The notes under the pieces were generated by a model. It was not told where the DNA came from. It searched no databases and saw nothing but the letters and a program-made list of their open reading frames with translations. From positions 1 to 24,118 of the forward strand of contig JBCCNL010000054.1 of assembly GCA_039025855.1 (NCBI GenBank): 24,118 nt of DNA, in the 5' to 3' direction. Position 1 is the stretch's first letter. Every line of letters starts with the position of its first letter. Shown here piece by piece: positions 1-6,311 of the stretch. The translations under genes were made by a program, and so were the position numbers. The stretch comes from JBCCOW01 sp039025855 (GTDB taxonomy: Bacteria > Planctomycetota > Phycisphaerae > Phycisphaerales > Phycisphaeraceae).

Positions 1-1120
1 CGATCATGGTGGCGAAGAGATAGTTGTCGGCGGGGTTGAGGTTGTAGAGGACGGTCTGGGGGAGTTGTTCGAGGCCGGCGAGGGTGCCGAGGTGGTGGCG
101 GAGGCCGGGGCCTTGGCGGTAATCGCCGATGGAGTCGAAGCCGGTGTCGGGGCCGAGGTGTTTGAGGGCCCAGGCGTTATTGTTGCGCATGGCGCCGAGG
201 TGGAGCTGGTGGGTCCATCCGGCGGCGTGGTCGAGCTGGGCAAAGAACAGGAGCATGAACCCGGTGAAGCCGGCGGCGTCGTGGGGGGTGATGGCGTTGG
301 CGTCGCCGCTGCGGGCGTGTTGGAAGACGGCGGCGGCGCCGCGGTGGTCGAGGGCGTGGCCGGGGAGGTGGGTGAGGCCGTGGTCGGAGATGCGGGAGCC
401 GAGGGTGTGGAAGTAGGCGTGGCGTTTGCGGAGGGCGTCGAGGAAGTCGTCCAGGGATTGGATGGTGGTGTGGGCGGCTTGAGCGATGGACTCGACGATG
501 GCGTTCCATGCGGCGAGATCGGTGAGGTTGTGGGATTTGTCGGGGCGGAAGGCGGGGATGACGGTGGTGTCGTAGGGGGAGGATTCGGCGAGGGCGGCGT
601 GGTGTTCGAGAGAGTCTGCGGGGTCGTCGGTGGTGCCGATGAGGGCGACGTTGAAGCGGTCGAGGATGGCGGCGACGCTGAGGTCGGGGAGCTGGGCGTT
701 GGCGGCTTCCCAGATTTCGGGGGCGGTGTCTTCACTGAGGAGGGTGTCGATGCCGAAGTAGCGTTGTAGCTCGAGGTGGGTCCAGTGGTAGAGCGGGTTG
801 CGGATGGTGTTGGGGACGGTGCGGGCGAAGGCGAGGAACTTGTCGTAGGGGTCGACGCCCCCGAAAGTGCCGGTGCAGAAGGCTTCGTCGATGCCGTTGG
901 CGCGCATGGCCCGCCATTTGTAGTGGTCGCCGGCGAGCCAGATGTCGTAGAGGTTGTCGAAGGTGCGGTTGGCGGCGAGGTCTTCGGGGGGCAGGTGGCA
1001 GTGGTAGTCGTAGATAGGCTGCGCGGCGGCGTGGTCGTGGTAGAGGCGTCGCGCGGCGTCGTTGGAGAGGAGGAAGTCGTCGGTGATGAAGGGCGAGGTG
1101 GTGGTGTGGGTGGGGGGCAT
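1..1120 (-). CDS. uxaC: Glucuronate (uronate) isomerase, 3' end cut by window edge
   Basis: UxaC interconverts D-glucuronate/D-fructuronate and D-galacturonate/D-tagaturonate in cytoplasmic uronate catabolism. The minus-strand frame from the ATG at 1120 is open for 373 codons to the window edge. It carries the family's N-terminal block (PFITDDFLLSNDAARRLYHD, residues 10-29), the metal-site region DYHCHLPPEDLA (38-49), the block DHYKWRAMRANG (65-76) and NPLYHWTHLEL (108-118). Later it has a HLGAMRNNN stretch typical of the family. Family members run to about 470 residues, so roughly the last 95 are outside the window. No Shine-Dalgarno precedes the ATG; a TATCAT box sits 6 nt upstream, suggesting a leaderless transcript. 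It is divergent from the methyltransferase at 1206. A uronate isomerase fits an organism that degrades algal or plant polysaccharides. The identification is firm; which uronate is used in vivo is not known. Confidence 0.93.
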   Translation of the reverse strand, partial: MPPTHTTTSPFITDDFLLSNDAARRLYHDHAAAQPIYDYHCHLPPEDLAANRTFDNLYDIWLAGDHYKWRAMRANGIDEAFCTGTFGGVDPYDKFLAFARTVPNTIRNPLYHWTHLELQRYFGIDTLLSEDTAPEIWEAANAQLPDLSVAAILDRFNVALIGTTDDPADSLEHHAALAESSPYDTTVIPAFRPDKSHNLTDLAAWNAIVESIAQAAHTTIQSLDDFLDALRKRHAYFHTLGSRISDHGLTHLPGHALDHRGAAAVFQHARSGDANAITPHDAAGFTGFMLLFFAQLDHAAGWTHQLHLGAMRNNNAWALKHLGPDTGFDSIGDYRQGPGLRHHLGTLAGLEQLPQTVLYNLNPADNYLFATMI

Positions 1121-1126
1121 GGCGGG

Positions 1127-1132
1127 ATGATA
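1127..1132 (-). promoter_or_regulatory. -10 box of uxaC (leaderless geometry)
   Basis: TATCAT on the minus strand, followed by CCCGCC and the uxaC ATG. It matches five of six consensus -10 bases. With 6 nt to the ATG, transcription would start at or within a base or two of the start codon. No convincing -35 is visible at 16-18 bp. Confidence 0.55.
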
Positions 1133-1193
1133 AATGGTCGGGCGGGACCGGTCGCAAGCGACCAGGCTGAACGGTTGTGGGGGCGTGTTGGTG

Positions 1194-1199
1194 TAGGTT
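1194..1199 (+). promoter_or_regulatory. -10-like box of the methyltransferase at 1206
   Basis: TAGGTT (TANNNT type) followed by exactly 6 nt and the ATG at 1206. This placement argues for the ATG rather than the in-frame GTG at 1200, which would lie directly against the box. The -35 is not recognisable. Confidence 0.4.
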
Positions 1200-1205
1200 G
1201 TGGGG

Positions 1206-1994
1206 ATGCCGGAGTATGAGCCGTTCGATTGGTACGCGACGCCGTTGTATTACGACATTATTTTTGATGTGGATACGGAGAAGGAGGCGGGTTTTTTGGC
1301 GGCGGTGTGGGAAAGGTATGGCAAGAGTGGAGGACGGTCGGTGCTGGAGCCGGCGTGCGGGACGGGGCGGTTGTTGGAGGCTTTGCGTGAGCGTGAGTTT
1401 GGAATTAGTGGGTTTGATGCGGAGCCGGCGATGGTGCGGGCGGCGCGGGAGCGGTTGGGGCGTGGGGCTGATCTCTGGGAAGGGCGGTTCGAAGACTTTG
1501 GGCGTGTGTGTCGCGGGAACGTGGACCTGATGTTTTGTCTGGTGAGCTCGTTCAAGTATGTGTTGGATGAAGCGGGGGCTCAGGCGCATCTGCGGGAGGC
1601 GGCGGACTGGCTTGCGATGGGTGGGGTGTACGTGTTGGGGCTGCACCTGACGGACTACACGGATCGGGAGACGCAGGTGGAGCGGTGGCGGGCGAGCCGG
1701 GACGGGGTGCGGGTGGACTGCACGATTAAGAGCTGGCCGGCGGATCGGAAGACTCGGCGGGAGCGGGTGCGGAGCCGGATGGTGGTGCGGGGGGATGGTG
1801 GGGAGGGTGGGGTGAAGCGGTATGAGTCGTGTTGGGACTTCCGGACGTATGGCATTACGCAGTTGCGGAGTCTGCTGCGGAGTGAGCCGCGGTTGAAGCA
1901 TGTGGCGACGTACACGTTCCACCACGACATCGAGCGGCGGGTGCGTTTAGGTGGGGAGGACTTGGGGGTGGTGTTGGTGCTGCGGCGGGTTTGA
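1206..1994 (+). CDS. Class I SAM-dependent methyltransferase, substrate unknown
   Basis: This 262-residue protein has a Rossmann-type methyltransferase core. Motif I is VLEPACGTGRL (residues 47-57), followed by GFDAEPAMV (69-77), the acidic post-I strand that binds the SAM ribose. A hydrophobic strand LMFCLVSSFKYVL lies near residue 105-120, where motif IV normally sits, and a later strand VYVLGLHL. The N-terminal PFDWYATPLYYDIIF resembles the cap helix seen in small-molecule methyltransferases of this fold. The in-frame GTG at 1200 is an alternative start, but the ATG at 1206 has the better promoter geometry. It ends 46 bp from the convergent dus gene. The sequence shows the fold, not the methyl acceptor; small molecule is more likely than RNA or DNA because no NPPY-type motif is present. 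Confidence 0.85.
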   Translation: MPEYEPFDWYATPLYYDIIFDVDTEKEAGFLAAVWERYGKSGGRSVLEPACGTGRLLEALREREFGISGFDAEPAMVRAARERLGRGADLWEGRFEDFGRVCRGNVDLMFCLVSSFKYVLDEAGAQAHLREAADWLAMGGVYVLGLHLTDYTDRETQVERWRASRDGVRVDCTIKSWPADRKTRRERVRSRMVVRGDGGEGGVKRYESCWDFRTYGITQLRSLLRSEPRLKHVATYTFHHDIERRVRLGGEDLGVVLVLRRV

Positions 1995-2001
1995 TTTGAA
2001 C

Positions 2002-2028
2002 CACAAAGAGCACGAAGGACACGAAGAG
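2002..2028 (+). repeat. Three tandem 9-bp units (CACRAAGRR)
   Basis: The units CACAAAGAG, CACGAAGGA and CACGAAGAG stand head to tail between the convergent methyltransferase and dus genes, preceded by TTGAAC. The purine-rich, comparatively AT-rich run differs sharply from the flanking GC-rich DNA. I recall similar CACAAAG/CACGAAG intergenic strings in many environmental bacterial genomes, planctomycetes included; that recollection is not checked here. Confidence 0.8.
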
Positions 2029-2040
2029 AAGAAGGAAGGG

Positions 2041-3126
2041 TTAGGCGGCGGCGGGTTCGGGAGTGTCGGCGTCTTGTTCGAGCAGTCTCTGCATGCCGGC
2101 GTGCCAGAAGTCGCGGAAGGCGCTGGGGTCGTGGAGGGGTTGGATGTTGCGGCGGAGGCCGGGCCAGGGCTGGAGGTGGGCGGAGTATTTGGCGATCCGG
2201 CACTTGATGGTTTTGAGGGCGTAGACGGGGTCGCGGAGGCGGGCCATGTTCTCGAAGTGGTCGAGGACGAGCTGCGCCTTTTGGTGGCGGGGTAGTGGGG
2301 TGGGTGGGGTGCCGGTGGCGAGGCGGTGGGCGATGTCGCGGAAGAGCCAGGGCTGGCCCATGGCACCGCGGGCGACCATGACGCCATCGCAGCCGGTGGT
2401 GTCGATCATGTGGGCGGCGTCGTCGGCGGAGGTGATGTCGCCGTTGCCGATGACCGGGACCCTCGGAAATCTTTTCTTGACGGCTTCCACTGTCATCGCA
2501 ATCCCGTCGAGGCGGACGGAGGGCTTGAAGCGCATGGCGGTGGTTCGGCCGTGGACGGTGACCATCTGGATGCCGACGTCACAGAGTCGTGGGGGGAGGG
2601 AGTCGGCGACGATGCAGGTGTCGTCCCAGCCGAGTCGGATCTTCGCGGTGACGGGGACGTTGACGGATTTGACGACGGCTTCGGCGAGGTTGACGGCGTG
2701 TCCGGGGTCGCAGAGGAGCTTGGAGCCGCCGTGCTTTTTGGTGACCTTGTCGACGGGGCAGCCCATGTTGATGTCGATGAGGGTGGCGCCGTGGCTTTCT
2801 GCCCAGCGGGCGGCCTCGGCGAGGATGTCGGGGTCGGAGCCGTAGAGCTGCATGCCGACGGGGTTGTCTTCGGGGGCGGTGGCGGCGCGCCACATGGCCT
2901 TATGGGTTTCGCGGAGGAGGGAATGGGGGCAGAGGAGTTCGGTGAAGGCGAGGCCGAGTGCGCCGTAGGTGTTGTCGCCGGCGTCGAGGGGTGAGCCTTG
3001 GTGTTGGGGGAGGCAGGGGGAGCCGGGGACGGAGCGGGCGACGAGTCGGAAGGCGAGGTCGAAGTAGCCGGCGACGGGGGCGAGCAGGGCGTTGTTGTGG
3101 AGGGTGAGGTTGCCGACGCGGAGCAT
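2041..3126 (-). CDS. dus: tRNA-dihydrouridine synthase (Dus family)
   Basis: An FMN-dependent enzyme that reduces specific uridines in the tRNA D-loop to dihydrouridine using NADPH. At 361 residues it is a little longer than usual. Motifs in order are LLAPVAGYFDLAFR (14-27), INMGCPVDKV (119-128) with the proton-donor cysteine at 123, AKIRLGW (161-167), VTVHGRT (189-195), VIGNGDI (225-231) and ARGAMGQPWLF (252-262). The last three form the FMN-phosphate side of the TIM barrel. A stretch of about 25 residues (33-58, Pro/Gly-rich) is extra compared with E. coli DusB as I remember it. The order and motifs fit the bacterial DusA/B/C group, but which uridine is modified cannot be told. The ATG has no Shine-Dalgarno; a CATAAT box lies 6 nt upstream. 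The gene is convergent with the methyltransferase at 1206. Confidence 0.93.
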   Translation of the reverse strand: MLRVGNLTLHNNALLAPVAGYFDLAFRLVARSVPGSPCLPQHQGSPLDAGDNTYGALGLAFTELLCPHSLLRETHKAMWRAATAPEDNPVGMQLYGSDPDILAEAARWAESHGATLIDINMGCPVDKVTKKHGGSKLLCDPGHAVNLAEAVVKSVNVPVTAKIRLGWDDTCIVADSLPPRLCDVGIQMVTVHGRTTAMRFKPSVRLDGIAMTVEAVKKRFPRVPVIGNGDITSADDAAHMIDTTGCDGVMVARGAMGQPWLFRDIAHRLATGTPPTPLPRHQKAQLVLDHFENMARLRDPVYALKTIKCRIAKYSAHLQPWPGLRRNIQPLHDPSAFRDFWHAGMQRLLEQDADTPEPAAA

Positions 3127-3132
3127 GGGGGG

Positions 3133-3161
3133 ATTATGGCGGTTGGGCCCACGGTTGGAAA
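3133..3161 (-). promoter_or_regulatory. dus promoter, leaderless geometry
   Basis: On the minus strand TTTCCA (3156-3161) and CATAAT (3133-3138) are separated by 17 bp, and CATAAT is followed by six C residues and the dus ATG. The -10 matches five of six consensus bases, the -35 four of six. The -35 lies inside the palindrome at 3147-3169. Confidence 0.6.
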
Positions 3162-3169
3162 CCGTGGGC
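3147..3169. repeat. Palindrome, 10-bp arms, variant of the 14-kb family
   Basis: GCCCACGGTT and its exact complement AACCGTGGGC flank a 3-nt loop (GGA); TTC follows on the right. The outer GCCCACGG/CCGTGGGC arms and the trailing TTC match the palindromes at 14,208, 14,460 and 14,830, but the centre differs (TTGGAAA instead of ATTNAAT). It overlaps the -35 region of dus. Confidence 0.75.
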
Positions 3170-3178
3170 TTCGGATTG

Positions 3179-3218
3179 AAAAAAGCCGGAGCCGCGGAGG
3201 GGGTCCGCGAGCTCCGGC
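3179..3218 (-). terminator. Rho-independent terminator of prepilin gene 1
   Basis: Read on the minus strand: GCCGGAGCT..CGCGGA stem paired with TCCGCG..GCTCCGGC, a G/C pentamer loop, one bulged base, then six T residues (3184-3179). It lies 27 bp past the stop of the prepilin gene that ends at 3245. Confidence 0.88.
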
Positions 3219-3244
3219 CGATCAGGGGCGGTTTGATTCGTGGG

Positions 3245-4126
3245 TTAGTTCATCCAGGGGGCCCAGGCGGGGAAGAACTCGGCGGAGGTGTAGTTGGTGC
3301 CGAAAGCGGTGTTGCGGTGCTTGCCGACCATGCCGAGGTGGCGGAGGTTGTCGATCCAGTTGTTGGCGATGTCTCGGCCGCTGCCCTTGCGGGGTCCGAT
3401 GGGGGTCGCGTTTTCGTTGTAGGGGACGCCGAAGACGTCTTGGAAGGAGAGGGCGCCGGCGGAGCCGTCGAAGAAGGCGTAGTGGCCGGTGTAGTTGGAG
3501 TGTCGGATGTGGGCGGGGCCGGAGTCGTCGGAGAGGTAGGCCCAGGCTTCGCCCTCGAGGGACTCGGCGGCCATGAACTTGTCGGAGTGGTTGGCGATGG
3601 ACTGGATGTCGGGGCCCATGCAGTTGCGGACGCCGCGGCCTTGCCAGGTGTAGGGGGAGTAGGGGCCGGCGGTTTGAGCGGGGGGTGCGTAGTCGGCGGG
3701 GTTATCGACGGAGGTGTTGCAGTTGCGGGTGTACTTGGAGAAGTGGTAGCGGATGAGGCCGACGGAGTTGCCGTAGTCGCCGGAGGTGTCGACGGTGGAG
3801 TCGGCGAACATGAGGGGTGAGTCGGCGTAGCCCTTGTTGAGGAGGACGTCGACCCAGGTGGCGTCGCGGCCGCCGGTTTTGATGCCGGGGTTTTTGGTGC
3901 TGGAGGTGAGGCGTTCGAGGCCGGGGAGTCGGCCGCGGTGGTCGGTGGCGTGGGCGAGGAGGGCGACGCCGGTCTGGCGGGTGTGGCCGATGTCGCGGGA
4001 CTCTCGGGCGGTGGTGCGGACGTGGGAGAAGGTGGGCAGGGCGATGCCGAGGACGACGGCGATGATGGTGAGGGTGACCAGGAGTTCGATGAGGGTGAAG
4101 GCTTGGCGTTGAGTGTTGCGGAGCAT
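3245..4126 (-). CDS. Prepilin-like protein, planctomycete type (copy 1)
   Basis: A 293-residue protein with a short basic leader (MLRNTQRQA) and the class III signal FTLIELLVTLTIIAVVLG, giving expected prepilin-peptidase cleavage before Phe10 with Ala rather than Gly at -1. The conserved Glu at mature position 5 is present. The remaining 260 residues form the periplasmic domain, with GYADSPLMF, GLIRYHFSKY and a late RHSNYTGHYAFFDG, close to the H-X9-DG motif that accompanies many planctomycete prepilins. The role is a pseudopilin of a type II secretion or type IV pilus-like system; no assembly genes are in the window. The start is fixed by AGGGGA 6 nt upstream of the ATG; a longer frame further upstream is rejected as leader sequence. 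It is a close paralogue of the next gene, in the same orientation, with its own terminator. Confidence 0.87.
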   Translation of the reverse strand: MLRNTQRQAFTLIELLVTLTIIAVVLGIALPTFSHVRTTARESRDIGHTRQTGVALLAHATDHRGRLPGLERLTSSTKNPGIKTGGRDATWVDVLLNKGYADSPLMFADSTVDTSGDYGNSVGLIRYHFSKYTRNCNTSVDNPADYAPPAQTAGPYSPYTWQGRGVRNCMGPDIQSIANHSDKFMAAESLEGEAWAYLSDDSGPAHIRHSNYTGHYAFFDGSAGALSFQDVFGVPYNENATPIGPRKGSGRDIANNWIDNLRHLGMVGKHRNTAFGTNYTSAEFFPAWAPWMN

Positions 4127-4300
4127 TTGGTTTCCCCTGAGCTGGTGGTTGGCGTGATCGGTGCCGTGGGTGTTGAGCGATGAGTTGGAAGGGTGCCACG
4201 GCGGTGGGTGTGGGCCAGTGGGGTTGAAAGAAAATGGCTTGGAGGTCGGGGTGGGGTGCGGGCTGTGCGGGGGGGTGAAGCTGGGTAAAGCGGGGGTGTG
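4127..4300 (-). promoter_or_regulatory. Leader of prepilin gene 1, with blocks shared with copy 2
   Basis: The 306-bp gap 4127-4432 holds this leader and, further right, the terminator of prepilin 2. Four blocks recur in the same order upstream of the second prepilin: CAGGGGAAACCA with the Shine-Dalgarno; CCGCCGTGGCACCCTTCC near 4186-4203; AACCCC.CTGG; and CCCAGCTTCACCCC..CGCACAGCCC near 4261-4285. TGGCAC resembles a sigma-54 -24 element, but the matching -12 GC is absent in this copy. The rest of the gap shows only a small hairpin at 4314-4332. Confidence 0.5.
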
Positions 4301-4366
4301 GCGGGGCTGTGACGGGCACCTTCGGTGCACCCGCTACACGGGGCGGCGGTTTGTGGGCTACCACGC

Positions 4367-4406
4367 AAAAAAGCCGGAGCCGCGGACTGTGTCCGCAGGC
4401 TCCGAC
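4367..4406 (-). terminator. Rho-independent terminator of prepilin gene 2
   Basis: Minus-strand stem GGAGCC..TGCGGAC paired with GTCCGC..GGCTCC around a 3-nt loop, then six T residues (4372-4367). It is clearly homologous to the terminator at 3179-3218, including the flanking CCGATCAGGGGC on the plus strand. Confidence 0.88.
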
Positions 4407-4432
4407 CGATCAGGGGCAGGGATGTGTTTGGT

Positions 4433-5305
4433 TCAGGGTGCCCAGGGGGCCCAGGCGGGGAAGGTTTCGGCGGAGGTGTAGTGGTGGCCGTATTGCTTGT
4501 TGTTGAAGCCGCCGGTCATGCCGAGGTGCCGGAGGTTGTAGAGCCAGGTGTCGGCGGGGGCGGGTCCGATGGGTTCGGGGTTTTCGTCGTAGGGGGCCCC
4601 GAAGACGTCCTGGAAGGTGAGGGCGGCGACAGAGCCGTCGAAGTAGGTGTAGTGGCCGGTGTAGTTGCGGTGTCGGATGTTGGCGGTGCCACGCCAGGCG
4701 GAGAGGCCGGCCCAGGCGGAGCCTTCGACGGCTTCGGCGGTCATGAACTTCTCGGAGGGCTTGTGGATGGTTTCGATGTCGGGGCCCCAGCCGTGGCGGA
4801 TGCCGCGACCGGCCCAGGTGTAGTCGGAGAAGGGGTTGGAGCGGATCGAGGGCGGGGAGATGTCGATCCAGGAGTCGCGGGTGGGCTGGCAGCGGAGGGC
4901 GTATTTGGAGTAGTGGTAGCGGATGAGGCCGATGGCGTTGCCGTAGGTGCCTTCGCCGCCGGAGGTGTCGATGGAGGAGTCGGTGAACATGAGGGGAGAA
5001 TCGGCGTAGCCCTTGTTGAGGAGGACGTCGATCCAGGTGAGGCGTGAGCCGGGCATGTTGATGGCGGGGTTTTTCTGGCCTTCGCGGATGTTTTCGAGGG
5101 CGGGGAGTCGGCCCTTGTTGTCGCCGGCGTAGGTAAGCAGGGCGATGGAAGTCTGGCGGGAGTAGTTGAGGTCGAAGGACTCGGAGGCGGATTCGCGGGC
5201 GTTGGAGAAGGCGGGGAGGGCGATGCCGAGGACAACGGCGATGATGGTGAGGGTGACCAGGAGTTCGATGAGGGTGAAGGCCTGGTGGCTTTTTTTGCGG
5301 AGCAT
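4433..5305 (-). CDS. Prepilin-like protein, planctomycete type (copy 2)
   Basis: A 290-residue paralogue of the previous gene. The leader MLRKKSHQA precedes FTLIELLVTLTIIAVVLG, so processing is expected before Phe10 and the N-terminal hydrophobic helix is identical over about 20 residues. The body shares DVLLNKGYADSPLMF, the GLIRYHYSKY block, RHRNYTGHYTYFDG and the C-terminal YTSAETFPAWAPW. Divergence is concentrated in residues 60-85 and 150-170, as expected for surface loops, and the last two residues differ. The start follows AGGGGA with good spacing; the reading frame continues upstream without a stop, but that part is leader. Two tandem copies with separate terminators suggest duplication of a whole transcription unit and possibly different partners or conditions. 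The secreted or pilus function is inferred from the signal only. Confidence 0.87.
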   Translation of the reverse strand: MLRKKSHQAFTLIELLVTLTIIAVVLGIALPAFSNARESASESFDLNYSRQTSIALLTYAGDNKGRLPALENIREGQKNPAINMPGSRLTWIDVLLNKGYADSPLMFTDSSIDTSGGEGTYGNAIGLIRYHYSKYALRCQPTRDSWIDISPPSIRSNPFSDYTWAGRGIRHGWGPDIETIHKPSEKFMTAEAVEGSAWAGLSAWRGTANIRHRNYTGHYTYFDGSVAALTFQDVFGAPYDENPEPIGPAPADTWLYNLRHLGMTGGFNNKQYGHHYTSAETFPAWAPWAP

Positions 5306-5500
5306 GTGGTTTCCCCTGAGCTGGCGGTTGGTCACGGCGGGCGGGATCGGGGCCGGCCGTGGTGGTGGGTTCGCCCGTGGTTGGGCGATGAGCCGGAAGG
5401 GTGCCACGGCGGGGGAGCCGGTCCAGCGGGGTTCGGTGAAATTGATCGAGGGCCCGCCTTTTGGGGTGGGCTGTGCGGAGGGGTGAAGCTGGGGGGTTTG
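5306..5500 (-). promoter_or_regulatory. Leader of prepilin gene 2
   Basis: It contains the same ordered blocks as the leader of copy 1: GGGGAAACCACATG at the start codon, CCGCCGTGGCACCCTTCCGG near 5390-5410, AACCCCGCTGG, and CCCAGCTTCACCCC..CGCACAGCCC near 5468-5492. Here a TGGCAC-N6-GGC arrangement would come closer to a sigma-54 promoter, but copy 1 does not support it. Confidence 0.45.
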
Positions 5501-5542
5501 GCGGGGGGGCTGCGTGCTGGGGTAAGCGTTGGGCAGCGCGGG

Positions 5543-5559
5543 CGCGACCGACGGTCGCG
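5543..5559 (-). terminator. Hairpin just past the methyltransferase at 5563
   Basis: CGCGACCG and CGGTCGCG form an 8-bp perfect inverted repeat with essentially no loop (6-7 bp when a loop is allowed). It lies 3 bp beyond the stop of the minus-strand methyltransferase. No T run follows, so it may be an RNA-stabilising or weak termination structure. Confidence 0.4.
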
Positions 5560-5562
5560 GCT

Positions 5563-6222
5563 TTATGGAGCGGGTTTACGCATCAGGAGGGTGGCGTCGT
5601 GGCCTTGGCTGAAGTAGTCATGGCGGAGGACGGCGTGGGGGGTGCGGTCCAGGGCCCAGGCGAGGGCGTCGGTGGGGGGGATGCGGTGGGCGGTGGCGGG
5701 GTCTTCGCCGGGCAGGGGGGTGCGGGTGGTGGCGGCGGAGAGGAAGTTGAACAGCAGGGCGTCTTCGGTGGCGTGCCAGGCGTGGTCGAGGACGGCGAAG
5801 GCGGTGTCGCGGTCCATGGTGTTGAGGGTGCCGGAGATGGTGACGGCTTGGGGGTGGTTGGTGGCGAGGAGGGTGGGGTCGGCGACGAGGTCGCCGGCGA
5901 GGAAGGTGGTGCGGGGGAGGTTGCGCTGCTGAGCGAATTCGATGACGGAGGGGAGGCCGTCGACGCCGGTGTAGTGGGCGTAGGCGATGGATTGATGGGT
6001 GAGGTATTCGGCGAGGTCGCCGCGAGAGCAGCCGGCGTCGAGGAGGCGCTTATTGGTGAAGTCGTAGAGCTCGGTGAAGACGCGGAAGCGCTTGACTTGG
6101 GATTCGCGGCCGGCCCAGAGGGTGACGCCGAGCGAGGTGCCGTGGCGGGTGGAGGCGTGGCGGTAGGGGTCGAGGTAGGGGGTGGCGGCAGGTGCGGGTG
6201 TGGTGGCGGGGTCGTCCGGCAT
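5563..6222 (-). CDS. Class I SAM-dependent methyltransferase, substrate unknown
   Basis: A 219-residue single-domain protein. Motif I is LLDAGCSRGDLAEYL (residues 60-74), followed by YTGVDGLPSVIEFA (84-97) with the acidic residue that contacts the SAM ribose, and AGDLVAD near 108-114. A strand QAVTISGTLNTM near 124-135 is in motif IV position. The N-terminal 40 residues (Pro/Ala/Thr-rich, then YLDPYRHASTRHG) are not part of the core fold. The ATG at 6222 has no Shine-Dalgarno, but TAGACT stands 6 nt upstream. It is followed by the prepilin gene on the same strand after a 257-bp gap and is preceded by the PmtA-like gene on the same strand, so it may be its own unit. Nothing in the sequence reveals the acceptor. 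Confidence 0.82.
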   Translation of the reverse strand: MPDDPATTPAPAATPYLDPYRHASTRHGTSLGVTLWAGRESQVKRFRVFTELYDFTNKRLLDAGCSRGDLAEYLTHQSIAYAHYTGVDGLPSVIEFAQQRNLPRTTFLAGDLVADPTLLATNHPQAVTISGTLNTMDRDTAFAVLDHAWHATEDALLFNFLSAATTRTPLPGEDPATAHRIPPTDALAWALDRTPHAVLRHDYFSQGHDATLLMRKPAP

Positions 6223-6228
6223 AGAGTG

Positions 6229-6234
6229 AGTCTA
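6229..6234 (-). promoter_or_regulatory. -10-like box of the methyltransferase at 6222
   Basis: TAGACT on the minus strand, then CACTCT (6 nt) and the ATG. It has the same distance as the other leaderless candidates in this window. No clear -35 is seen. Confidence 0.4.
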
Positions 6235-6311
6235 CGGCAGCACGGACCGGCGATCGTTGATCGCGGGCTATTGGGGGTGGGTGGGAATGGGTGAGGTGTG
6301 CGTGCTGCGGG

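Noticed and set aside
4..769. Long open frames on both strands over the left edge (Pro/Ser/Thr-rich minus, Gly/Val-rich plus)
   Set aside because: They are frame shadows of uxaC, whose correct minus-strand frame runs off the edge and shows family motifs throughout.
732..1925. A 397-codon minus-strand frame
   Set aside because: Antisense to the methyltransferase and out of frame with uxaC; His/Arg/Pro-rich with no domain.
4186..5410. Sigma-54 promoters for the prepilin genes
   Set aside because: Both leaders have TGGCAC, but copy 1 lacks the -12 GC at the required distance, so the match is probably a shared block of another kind.
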